6,791 nt of DNA from an uncultured Terrimonas sp. (GTDB lineage Bacteria > Bacteroidota > Bacteroidia > Chitinophagales > Chitinophagaceae): positions 1 to 6,791 of the forward strand of contig CAMPJQ010000148.1 in NCBI GenBank assembly GCA_946886925.1. The letters run 5' to 3'. The translations under genes were made by a program, and so were the position numbers. Under the pieces are notes generated by a model that was given only the letters and a program-made list of their open reading frames with translations, was not told the DNA's origin and searched no databases. This document shows positions 1-5,807 of the stretch, one piece after another (positions within the stretch are counted from its first letter, which is position 1; every line of letters begins with the position of its first letter).

Positions 1-179
1 ATTTGTTGCGTTTATAAAGAGGGTACAATTTATAAAAAAATATGGTTTGAGATAGCTTTTAACAATTGGGCAACGAATTAGAAGTTTGAAGATTTCTGGT
101 TTATTGTTTATGGTTTCACCAAATCACCACTAAAACAAAGGACATCAGTAATATTCCGGGCTGTAATTCTGACACTACT

Positions 180-331
180 TTACGCTGCACCCTTGCTCAC
201 TTTGCGTAATCCCGAGCTACGGAGGCACAGAGCTACACGGGGAATATATGAATATATAATGTGTACTTATCGTTTCAAACTCAAAATGCGGTATCCGATC
301 TTACGTTGCGTTTATTGCTCCTTTGCGATCC
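180..331. repeat. Pair of degenerate direct repeats, about 30 bp each, 122 bp apart
   Basis: Copy A (180-212) and copy B (301-331) share, in the same order, the blocks TTACG, TGC, TTGCTC, CTTTGCG and ATCC, with small substitutions and 1-2 base indels between blocks. The GTTGCGTTTAT core of copy B is also found at 5-15. Between the copies lies a shorter repeat, GAGCTACGG (214-222) and GAGCTACACGG (230-240), around the motif GGAGGCACAGAG. CTTTGCG and GGAGGCACAGAG words resemble interspersed intergenic repeats that I recall from Bacteroidota genomes; that link is from memory. No transposase or terminal inverted repeats are visible. Confidence 0.5.
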
Positions 332-360
332 TGCCTGCCCGAATGATTCGTTCAGGCGGG
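330..360. repeat. GC-rich imperfect palindrome (REP-like hairpin)
   Basis: CCTGCCTG (330-337) pairs with CAGGCGGG (353-360), including one G-T pair. After a 2x2 mismatch (CC against TT), CGAA (340-343) pairs with TTCG (347-350) around a TGA loop. The GC content stands out against the A/T-rich surroundings. No T-run follows on the + strand, and the sequence upstream on the - strand side is CGCAAAGGAGC, so it is not a standard intrinsic terminator in either direction. It sits about 36 bp upstream of the his promoter -33 element. It is probably a dispersed palindromic repeat. Confidence 0.5.
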
Positions 361-395
361 CGTGAAAGAAACTCTTAAAAGAAGCTGATATAAAT

Positions 396-426
396 TTTGC
401 TACGTAAAACCTGTACCTTATTTTTG
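396..426 (+). promoter_or_regulatory. Bacteroidota-type promoter of the his operon
   Basis: TTTG at 396-399 (-33 element) is followed after 19 bp by TATTTTTG at 419-426, an exact match to the -7 consensus TAnnTTTG used by the Bacteroidota primary sigma factor. The spacing is within the known range. Transcription would start a few bases downstream, around 430-434, giving a leader RNA of about 150 nt before hisG that begins just ahead of the leader peptide. The position directly upstream of the attenuator supports the call. The start site itself is inferred. Confidence 0.72.
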
Positions 427-448
427 CGGCGTTAAAAAAATATTAATA

Positions 449-496
449 ATGATCCATCGCACACATCATCACCATCATTTCTTACCCAAGGGGTAG
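449..496 (+). CDS. hisL: His operon leader peptide (six His in 15 residues)
   Basis: This short frame reads MIHRTHHHHHFLPKG and stops at TAG (494-496). Six of its 15 codons are histidine: 455-457, and five in a row at 464-478 (CAT CAT CAC CAT CAT). It begins about 15-20 nt after the predicted transcription start, preceded by the A-rich start region usual in Bacteroidota. The peptide is not expected to have a function of its own: the ribosome translating it senses charged tRNA-His. A ribosome held on the His run covers strand 1 (481-487), whereas one that reaches the stop codon, which lies inside strand 2, covers strand 2. That fit between codon run, stop codon and RNA pairing argues strongly against a chance frame. 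The symbol follows the enterobacterial name; sequence homology is not implied. Confidence 0.92.
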   Translation: MIHRTHHHHHFLPKG

Positions 497-497
497 G
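481..497 (+). promoter_or_regulatory. Attenuator hairpin 1:2 (protector/pause hairpin)
   Basis: CTTACCC (481-487) pairs with GGGTAGG (491-497) over seven base pairs, one of them U-G, around a three-base loop. Strand 1 overlaps the Phe-Leu-Pro codons at the end of the leader peptide and strand 2 contains its stop codon. If the leader is not translated, this hairpin holds strand 2 away from strand 3 and so favours the terminator; it may also pause RNA polymerase until a ribosome loads. Confidence 0.8.
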
Positions 498-544
498 CCG
501 GTGCTGTATGTGCAGATTTCAATACAACATGTTAGAGGCTTACC
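492..544 (+). promoter_or_regulatory. Attenuator antiterminator 2:3
   Basis: GGTAGGCC (492-499) pairs with GGCUUACC (537-544) over eight base pairs, one of them G-U, and two more G-U pairs (490-491 with 545-546) can extend it. The loop 500-536 can hold a small helper stem, TGTAT (505-509) with ATACA (522-526). Strand 3 is the 5' arm of the terminator, so the two structures exclude each other. Strand 2 (GGTAGGCC) and strand 4 (GGTAGGTC, 549-556) are near-identical, as expected of competitors for strand 3. It should form when ribosomes stall on the His codons, allowing transcription into hisG. Confidence 0.85.
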
Positions 545-562
545 TTCCGGTAGGTCTTTTTT
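536..562 (+). terminator. His attenuator: intrinsic terminator (3:4 hairpin)
   Basis: A nine-pair stem joins AGGCUUACC (536-544) to GGUAGGUCU (549-557), including two G-U pairs, closed by a UUCC loop. The RNA then runs into a U-tract (557-562, then AUUUU). It lies between the leader peptide and hisG, ending 19 nt before the hisG start codon, so it can only act on transcripts that began at the leader promoter. It is expected to end transcription when histidine is plentiful. Confidence 0.9.
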
Positions 563-581
563 ATTTTAAATACATCAGATA

Positions 582-1433
582 ATGCTTAAACTGGCTATAC
601 AAAAATCGGGACGGCTGCATGAAGATTCGATGAAGCTGCTGAAAGAATGTGGCATCGCTATTTCCAATGGCGCCAATAAACTTAAAACGGAAGCCACCAA
701 TTTTCCCCTGCAGGTGTTTTTCTTAAGAGATGATGATATACCCCAGTACGTGGAAGATGCGGTAGCGGATATTGGTATCGTTGGCGAAAATGTGGTATAT
801 GAAAAAAACAAGTCGGTAAAAACGGTAGAGCAACTTGGTTTTGGTGGTTGCAGGTTAAGTATTGCAGTTGTAAGAGGCGAGCAGTATAACAATATACAGT
901 CGCTCGAAGGCAGGCGGATTGCCACGAGTTATCCTCATCTCACCAAACAGTTTCTTAAAAAAAATAAAGTAAATGCCGAAATACATGAGATCAGCGGGTC
1001 GGTGGAAATTGCGCCCGGTATCGGTTTATCCGATGCGATTTGCGACCTGGTAAGCAGCGGGTCTACTTTATTGACCAATGGATTGAAAGAAGTGGAAACT
1101 ATTTTGCAATCGCAGGCTGTACTCATTCGACATAACGATTTTAACGTGGTGCAGCAGCAGGTACTCGATAAATTATTGTTTCGCATACACGCTGTAAGGA
1201 AGGCGAAGAACAATAAATATATTTTGTTGAATGCACCCAACAATAAACTGGATGAGATCATCGGTTTGTTGCCGGGGATGAAAAGTCCTACGGTGCTGCC
1301 TTTGGCAGATAAAGGATGGAGCTCGGTGCACAGCGTATTAAGTGAAGATGAGTTTTGGGATAAAATAGAAAAATTGAAAGCCGCGGGCGCACAGGGTATA
1401 CTGGTGGTGCCGATTGAGAAAATGGTGTTGTAG
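582..1433 (+). CDS. hisG: ATP phosphoribosyltransferase, long form
   Basis: HisG joins ATP and PRPP to give N1-(5-phosphoribosyl)-ATP, the first and feedback-controlled step of histidine synthesis, in the cytoplasm. The 283-residue length is that of the long form, which carries its own C-terminal regulatory domain and needs no HisZ. The catalytic part shows IQKSGRL near the start, DIGIVGEN at 63-70, and the PRPP-binding region GSVEIAPGIGLSDAICDLVSSGSTL (in two halves, about 139-163). The HisG_C domain covers about 207-283, with NAPNNKLDEIIGLLPGMKSP and, at the end, AAGAQGILVVPIEKM. In this family that domain binds histidine as inhibitor. The ATG at 582 is 19 nt after the terminator, leaving no room for an earlier start; no clear Shine-Dalgarno site is present. 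The gene is thus under two histidine controls: attenuation and, by family knowledge, feedback inhibition. Confidence 0.96.
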   Translation: MLKLAIQKSGRLHEDSMKLLKECGIAISNGANKLKTEATNFPLQVFFLRDDDIPQYVEDAVADIGIVGENVVYEKNKSVKTVEQLGFGGCRLSIAVVRGEQYNNIQSLEGRRIATSYPHLTKQFLKKNKVNAEIHEISGSVEIAPGIGLSDAICDLVSSGSTLLTNGLKEVETILQSQAVLIRHNDFNVVQQQVLDKLLFRIHAVRKAKNNKYILLNAPNNKLDEIIGLLPGMKSPTVLPLADKGWSSVHSVLSEDEFWDKIEKLKAAGAQGILVVPIEKMVL

Positions 1434-1608
1434 AGCGTTAAATTCGAAATCCGAAGGAATACAAAAGAACCAGGAAACAAAAGACAAATAAAATAAAGAT
1501 GGTTCGTGCCTCACCATGACAAAAAAATCCTAAGCCAAATTCCGCAAGTGTGGAAAATTCGCCATAGCAACAATCTCAAATGTTAAATACCAAATCTCAA
1601 ATCGTCCA
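1434..1608. other. 175-bp hisG-hisD intergenic gap, no gene seen
   Basis: The gap is A-rich and has no open frame of note, no TAnnTTTG promoter element on the + strand and no hairpin with a T-run, so hisG and hisD probably share a transcript. The 10-mer AATCTCAAAT occurs at 1572-1581 and again at 1593-1602, one copy every 21 bp, just before hisD. Low-complexity words such as AATTCGAAATCCGAA (1441-1455) are also present. It is clearly longer than the other gaps in the operon. Confidence 0.5.
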
Positions 1609-2901
1609 ATGAACATTATCATCAATCCCCCGCGCAACGAATGGACTGCATTGCTGCAAAGGCCGGTGCTGGATCATTTTACACTCGAAACTGCCGTGCA
1701 GGAGGTATTGAACCAGGTAAAGAAGAACGGTGATAAGGCGCTGGTTGAACTCACCCGGCGTTTTGATGGTGTGCTGTTGAAAGATATTAAAGTATCCAAC
1801 ACAGAAGTAGCAGCGGCAGAGCAGGCATTAGCTGCGGAACTCAAAACTGCTATAATACAGGCAAAACAGAACATCGAAAAATTTCATACTGCACAATTGC
1901 AGGCGGTAATAAAAATGGAAACCATGCCGGGCGTGCAGTGCTGGCGCAAAAGCATCGGAATTGAAAAAGTTGGGTTATATATTCCCGGTGGCTCAGCACC
2001 GCTGTTCTCTACTGTTTTAATGCTCGGTATACCGGCAGTGCTGGCAGGTTGCAAAGAAATCGTTTTATGTACACCTCCCGGTAAAGATGGCAATATTCAT
2101 CCTGCGGTTTTATATGCAGCAAAAATTGCCGGCATCACTCAGGTATATAAAGCCGGCGGTGCACAGGCTATAGCAGCTATGGCTTATGGAACGGAAACCA
2201 TCCCTGCGGTATATAAAATCTTTGGTCCGGGTAACCAGTATGTAACCTGCGCCAAGCAATTGGTACAACGCGATGGCATTGCCATTGATATGCCGGCAGG
2301 CCCCAGCGAAGTATGTGTGCTGGCCGATGAAACCGCCAATGCAGCTTATGTGGCCGCCGACCTTTTATCGCAGGCCGAACATGGTCCAGACAGCCAGGTG
2401 TTACTGGTGAGCACTTCGGCCGCTATGACTGAAAAAATTATTAAAGAAAAGAAAAATCAATTGGACGCACTTCCGCGAAAGAATATTGCCGCACAGGCAT
2501 TGGCAAACAGCAAAGCCATTATTGTGAAAAATATGGCTGATGCTTTGGCATTGATTAACGCTTATGCGCCGGAACACCTGATCATTAGCTGTGAAAATGA
2601 TGAAGCTATAGCGGAGCAGGTGATGAATGCCGGTTCCATATTCCTGGGCAATTATTCGCCCGAAAGTGCTGGGGATTATGCCAGCGGAACCAATCATACC
2701 CTGCCTACTGACGGCTATGCCAAAGTGTATAGCGGCGTGAGTGTGGACAGCTTTGTTAAAAAGATCACTTATCAAAAACTAACACGGGAGGGTCTCAAAA
2801 ATATCGCTTCCACTGTAATCAGTATGGCCGAAGCCGAAGGGCTGCAGGCGCATGCCAATGCGGTGAAAGTAAGAATAGAGGGGGTGAGTGGTAAGTCCTA
2901 A
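1609..2901 (+). CDS. hisD: Histidinol dehydrogenase
   Basis: HisD is the zinc enzyme that carries out the last two steps of the pathway, oxidising L-histidinol through histidinal to L-histidine with two NAD+. The 430-residue length is normal. The conserved residues are in place: by comparison with the E. coli enzyme, zinc ligands Q255 and H258 ([12 protein letters not shown]), D356 ([12 protein letters not shown]) and H415 ([12 protein letters not shown]), and the catalytic pair E322-H323 (YAPEHLI). Other family blocks are [20 protein letters not shown] (about 121-140), IFGPGNQYV (204-212) and DMPAGPSEV (227-235). The ATG at 1609 gives the expected N-terminus. The stop codon abuts the 57-bp gap before hisC. 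Nothing suggests damage. Confidence 0.97.
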   Translation: MNIIINPPRNEWTALLQRPVLDHFTLETAVQEVLNQVKKNGDKALVELTRRFDGVLLKDIKVSNTEVAAAEQALAAELKTAIIQAKQNIEKFHTAQLQAVIKMETMPGVQCWRKSIGIEKVGLYIPGGSAPLFSTVLMLGIPAVLAGCKEIVLCTPPGKDGNIHPAVLYAAKIAGITQVYKAGGAQAIAAMAYGTETIPAVYKIFGPGNQYVTCAKQLVQRDGIAIDMPAGPSEVCVLADETANAAYVAADLLSQAEHGPDSQVLLVSTSAAMTEKIIKEKKNQLDALPRKNIAAQALANSKAIIVKNMADALALINAYAPEHLIISCENDEAIAEQVMNAGSIFLGNYSPESAGDYASGTNHTLPTDGYAKVYSGVSVDSFVKKITYQKLTREGLKNIASTVISMAEAEGLQAHANAVKVRIEGVSGKS

Positions 2902-2958
2902 GTGATAAGTGGGTTTATTCTAACCACAAACAATAAACTACAAATTGAAATTACGGTT

Positions 2959-4017
2959 ATGAATTTTAACGTAAACGACCTGGTAAGGGAAAATGTAAAA
3001 AAGCTGGTTCCTTATTCTTCTGCCCGTGATGAGTTTAGCGGGGAGGCAAAAATATTCTTAGATGCGAATGAAAACAGCCTGGGATCACCTACAACAAAAT
3101 GGTACAATCGTTATCCCGATCCTCACCAGCAGAAAATAAAAGAAAAGCTTACCGCTATAAAAGGTGTGCCTTCAAAAAATATTTTTTTAGGTAATGGCAG
3201 CGACGAGTGTATTGACCTGCTGTTTCGTGCCTTTTGTATTCCCGGAAAGGATAATGTAATTATTTGTCCGCCCACTTACGGTATGTATGAAGTGAGCGCT
3301 CATATTAATGACGTGGAATTGCGTAAGGTTCCCCTGCTTGAAAACTTTCAGTTAGACCTGGTGAACATGGAAACGAAAGTGGATGATTTTACAAAGATCA
3401 TCTGGTTGTGCTCGCCCAATAACCCCACCGCCAACTCTCTGAACAGGGAGGATATAGAAACAGTGCTGAATAATTTCCCCGGTATCGTGGCTATTGATGA
3501 GGCCTATATCAATTTTTCACGCCACCGGTCTTTTGTACAGGAACTGTCGGAGTACCCTAATCTTGTTGTTTTACAAACCCTTTCTAAAGCATGGGGCCTC
3601 GCAGGATTGCGTTTGGGTATGGCTTTTGCGGGAGAAGAGATCATAAGCATCTATAATAAAATAAAGCCACCCTATAATATCGGGCAGGCAACTCAGGAAA
3701 TAGTATTGAATGCGCTGGATCATGTAGAAGATGTAAATGAAATGATAAGAGTGCTGGTGCAGGAGAGGAATATTATGGCAGAGCAACTTTTATCGGTCGC
3801 TATAGTGGAACAGGTGTATCCGTCGGATGCTAATTTTTTGCTGGTAAAGGTTAAAGACGCAAAGGCTGCATATAACACTTTATTAACTAAGGGCATTGTG
3901 GTTCGGGACCGGAGTAATGTGCAGTTGTGTGAAGGTTGTTTGCGTATAACGGTTGGCAGTCCTGCAGAAAATACAGCCCTCGTGAATAGTTTGAAAGATT
4001 ACGCAACGGCTTTGTAA
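2959..4017 (+). CDS. hisC: Histidinol-phosphate aminotransferase
   Basis: HisC is a class I/II (fold type I) PLP aminotransferase that converts imidazole acetol phosphate and glutamate to L-histidinol phosphate. I chose the ATG at 2959 (352 residues) because MNFNVNDLVRENVKKLVPYSS is the usual family start. A frame open from a GTG at 2902 would add 19 residues (ISGFILTTNNKLQIEITV after Met) with no family resemblance. Visible sites: the PLP-lysine K210 in TLSKAWGLAGLRLG, D180 and Y183 in AIDEAYINF, N155 in CSPNNPT, Y107 in PPTYGMY, the N-terminal DANEN (35-39), and the substrate-carboxylate/phosphate region R329 in CLRITVG. It follows hisD by 57 bp and precedes the dehydrogenase gene by 26 bp, with no terminator on either side. 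Confidence 0.96.
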   Translation: MNFNVNDLVRENVKKLVPYSSARDEFSGEAKIFLDANENSLGSPTTKWYNRYPDPHQQKIKEKLTAIKGVPSKNIFLGNGSDECIDLLFRAFCIPGKDNVIICPPTYGMYEVSAHINDVELRKVPLLENFQLDLVNMETKVDDFTKIIWLCSPNNPTANSLNREDIETVLNNFPGIVAIDEAYINFSRHRSFVQELSEYPNLVVLQTLSKAWGLAGLRLGMAFAGEEIISIYNKIKPPYNIGQATQEIVLNALDHVEDVNEMIRVLVQERNIMAEQLLSVAIVEQVYPSDANFLLVKVKDAKAAYNTLLTKGIVVRDRSNVQLCEGCLRITVGSPAENTALVNSLKDYATAL

Positions 4018-4043
4018 TTTTATACTTCTAAAAACGATATGAT

Positions 4044-5336
4044 ATGAAAACGATCAAATGGTATCTGTCATGTTTGGTTTTTACATGCATGATAGTAGTA
4101 TCTGCATGCGCGGAAGAGAATACAAATATAGCTGATACTACAGCCGGATTACCGGGTGCTGCCGTTGACCCCGGTTTAACCTTGCCTGACGGCTTTACAG
4201 CAACAACGGTAGCGGAAAACCTGGGAGTGGTAAGGCATATTGCGGTTAGCAGTAACGGCGACATATATGCGAAGCTGGAAAAGCTGAAGGATGGCAAGGG
4301 TATACTGTTGCTGAAAGGAGGAAATGCGTCAGCGCTGAGCAGCTTTGGAAATTACCCGGGAACGGGCATCGCCGTTAAAGATGGTTATTTGTATGCATCT
4401 TCCAATTCGGCTGTATACCGCTACAGGCTAAACGCCAATAATGAAGTGGAGAACCCCGGTAAACCGGAAACCATCGTAAAAGGACTTACTGACCGTGGAC
4501 AGCATAACGCCAAATCCATTACGCTGGATGATGCCGGCAATATTTATGTAAACATAGGTGCACCCTCCAACTCCTGCCAGGTGCAGGACAGGGCGGTAGG
4601 GTCAAAGGGGCAGGATCCCTGCCCGATATTAGAATATGCCGGGGGGATATGGCAGTTTAAAGCAGGCACACCCGGCCAGGAATTTAAGGATGGCATACGC
4701 TATGCTACCGGTATCAGGAATGCTGTTGCATTAAGCTGGAACAGCAGCGCCAACGAATTATACGTATTGCAGCACGGACGCGATGATCTGCACCGCATGT
4801 TTGATGATCTATATACTGTTAAGGACAATGCTGAATTGCCGGCTGAAGAATTTTTATTGGCCAAAAAAGGATCGGATTTTGGTTGGCCCTATTGTTATTA
4901 CGACGGAAAGCAGGAGAAAAAAATGCTGGCACCGGAATATGGCGGTGATGGCAAAACGCAGGGCCGCTGTGAAGGCGTAGATAAACCCATCATGGCATTC
5001 CCGGCTCACCTGGCGCCCAATGCTTTGCTTTTTTACACGGGCAACCAGTTCCCCGAAAAGTATAAAAACGGTGCTTTCATCGCTTTTCATGGATCATGGA
5101 ACAGGGCGCCTGAACCGCAGGCCGGATTTTTTGTTGTATTTGTGCCCATGAAAGATGGTAAACCCAATGGCGAATGGGAAGTGTTTGCAGATGGGTTTGC
5201 CGGAAGTGCTGAAAAGAAAGCCTCAGGCAGAGTAGATTACCGCCCCTGTGGTTTGGCGCAGGGCTCCGATGGCGCTTTATACGTGTCGGATGACAACAAG
5301 GGTAATATCTGGAAGATCACTTATAACGGTAAATAA
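4044..5336 (+). CDS. Lipoprotein glucose/sorbosone dehydrogenase-like quinoprotein
   Basis: The 430-residue product resembles the PQQ-dependent sugar dehydrogenase family (soluble glucose dehydrogenase / L-sorbosone dehydrogenase), a six-bladed beta-propeller. It starts with a lipoprotein signal: K2 and K5, a hydrophobic core, and lipobox VSAC with acylated C22, so it should be membrane-anchored outside the cytoplasm. Residues 26-47 look like a flexible linker. Family landmarks: LPDGFTATTVAENL (47-60), QHNAKSITLDDAGNIYVNIG (153-172) with H154 in the place of the catalytic histidine, YATGIRNAVAL (220-230) with R225, GSDFGWPYC (276-284), FHGSWNR (348-354), and YRPCGLAQGSDGALYVSDD (399-417). The cysteines at 178, 193, 284, 309 and 402 could form disulfides. 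Substrate unknown; PQQ binding is inferred from the family. The next gene starts one base after its stop, encoding a cytochrome c that is a likely electron acceptor. Its place between hisC and hisB is unusual. Confidence 0.85.
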   Translation: MKTIKWYLSCLVFTCMIVVSACAEENTNIADTTAGLPGAAVDPGLTLPDGFTATTVAENLGVVRHIAVSSNGDIYAKLEKLKDGKGILLLKGGNASALSSFGNYPGTGIAVKDGYLYASSNSAVYRYRLNANNEVENPGKPETIVKGLTDRGQHNAKSITLDDAGNIYVNIGAPSNSCQVQDRAVGSKGQDPCPILEYAGGIWQFKAGTPGQEFKDGIRYATGIRNAVALSWNSSANELYVLQHGRDDLHRMFDDLYTVKDNAELPAEEFLLAKKGSDFGWPYCYYDGKQEKKMLAPEYGGDGKTQGRCEGVDKPIMAFPAHLAPNALLFYTGNQFPEKYKNGAFIAFHGSWNRAPEPQAGFFVVFVPMKDGKPNGEWEVFADGFAGSAEKKASGRVDYRPCGLAQGSDGALYVSDDNKGNIWKITYNGK

Positions 5337-5337
5337 T

Positions 5338-5778
5338 ATGCGAAGAAGACTGATACCTGTAAATGTGGTGATTGCCGCTCTTTTATTTATCTTGCTGAGC
5401 CTTGAGCCCGACCAAACCAGGCCGCCAGCAGCGGTAATGGAAAGAGGTAAAACGGTATATACAAAAGAGTGCTTAACCTGTCACCAGCAAGACGGGCTGG
5501 GGGTGCAGCGCATGAATCCGCCGCTGGCAAAAACGGAATGGGTGCTGGGGCCGAAGGACAGGCTTATAAAAATTGTAGTAAACGGACTAACGGAACCAAT
5601 AGAAATTGATGGTGATACGTTCCATAACCCTATGCCGCCACATTCGCATTTAACCGACCAGCAGGTAGCGGATGTGCTCACCTATGTGCGCAATAGCTTT
5701 GGCAATAAAGCCAGTGCAGTTACTATACGGGAAGTAAAGAAGGTAAGAGCGAAAAAGAAGATACAAAAAAAGAGTTGA
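5338..5778 (+). CDS. Small exported cytochrome c with one heme site
   Basis: The 146-residue product has a basic start (MRRR), a hydrophobic stretch at about 7-21 that acts as a signal peptide or N-terminal anchor, and one class I cytochrome c domain at about 34-122. The heme site is CLTCH (C45, C48, H49); M99 in HNPMPPHSH is the likely second axial ligand. The final helix LTDQQVADVLTYVRNSF (105-121) is typical of the family. The C-terminal 20 or so residues are strongly basic (KKVRAKKKIQKKS), perhaps for docking to an acidic partner or membrane. I chose the ATG at 5338: a longer in-frame start at 5248 would lie inside the dehydrogenase gene and hide the signal. With one base between the genes, translation is probably coupled and the protein probably takes electrons from the dehydrogenase; that partnership is inferred. 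Confidence 0.9.
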   Translation: MRRRLIPVNVVIAALLFILLSLEPDQTRPPAAVMERGKTVYTKECLTCHQQDGLGVQRMNPPLAKTEWVLGPKDRLIKIVVNGLTEPIEIDGDTFHNPMPPHSHLTDQQVADVLTYVRNSFGNKASAVTIREVKKVRAKKKIQKKS

Positions 5779-5807
5779 GTTAAAACTAAACCCCTGAAAT
5801 AAAAATT

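Larger units (their letters stand above)
1..395. other. Non-coding stretch upstream of the his promoter
   Basis: I see no gene that I can support here. The only longer open frame (193-378, + strand, 61 codons from a TTG) has no recognisable domain, runs through the repeat motifs and the hairpin described separately, and has an arginine-rich composition typical of chance translation. Positions 1-175 are A/T-rich with no clear motif, except that the 11-mer GTTGCGTTTAT at 5-15 recurs exactly at 305-315. No tRNA, T-box or CRISPR pattern was seen. The stretch is best read as an intergenic region with remnants of interspersed repeats. Confidence 0.6.

Noticed and set aside
330..360. GC-rich hairpin as an intrinsic terminator of an upstream gene
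   Set aside because: No T-run follows on the + strand, the stem is interrupted by a 2x2 mismatch, and no gene ends before it in the window.
193..378. 61-codon open frame on the + strand from a TTG start
   Set aside because: It runs through the direct repeats and the palindrome, has no recognisable domain and an arginine-rich chance-like composition; no promoter or start context supports it.
449..496. His-run peptide as a metal-binding peptide or a tag-like artefact
   Set aside because: The coordinated hairpins, stop-codon position and hisG downstream explain the run fully as an attenuator leader; the surrounding sequence is not vector-like.
427..581. T-box or metabolite riboswitch in the hisG leader
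   Set aside because: The leader is too short and has no T-box sequence or known aptamer pattern; the peptide-coupled hairpins account for the structure.
935..1480. 181-codon open frame on the - strand opposite hisG (and similar antisense frames opposite hisD, hisC, the dehydrogenase and hisB)
   Set aside because: The + strand genes have full sets of family motifs over the same bases; the antisense frames show none and are explained as shadows.
2902..2958. Upstream GTG start for hisC directly after the hisD stop
   Set aside because: It would add 19 residues unlike any HisC N-terminus; the ATG at 2959 gives the expected start.
5248..5337. Longer cytochrome c frame starting inside the dehydrogenase gene
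   Set aside because: The extra 30 residues are an out-of-frame reading of conserved dehydrogenase sequence; the ATG at 5338 exposes a proper signal segment.
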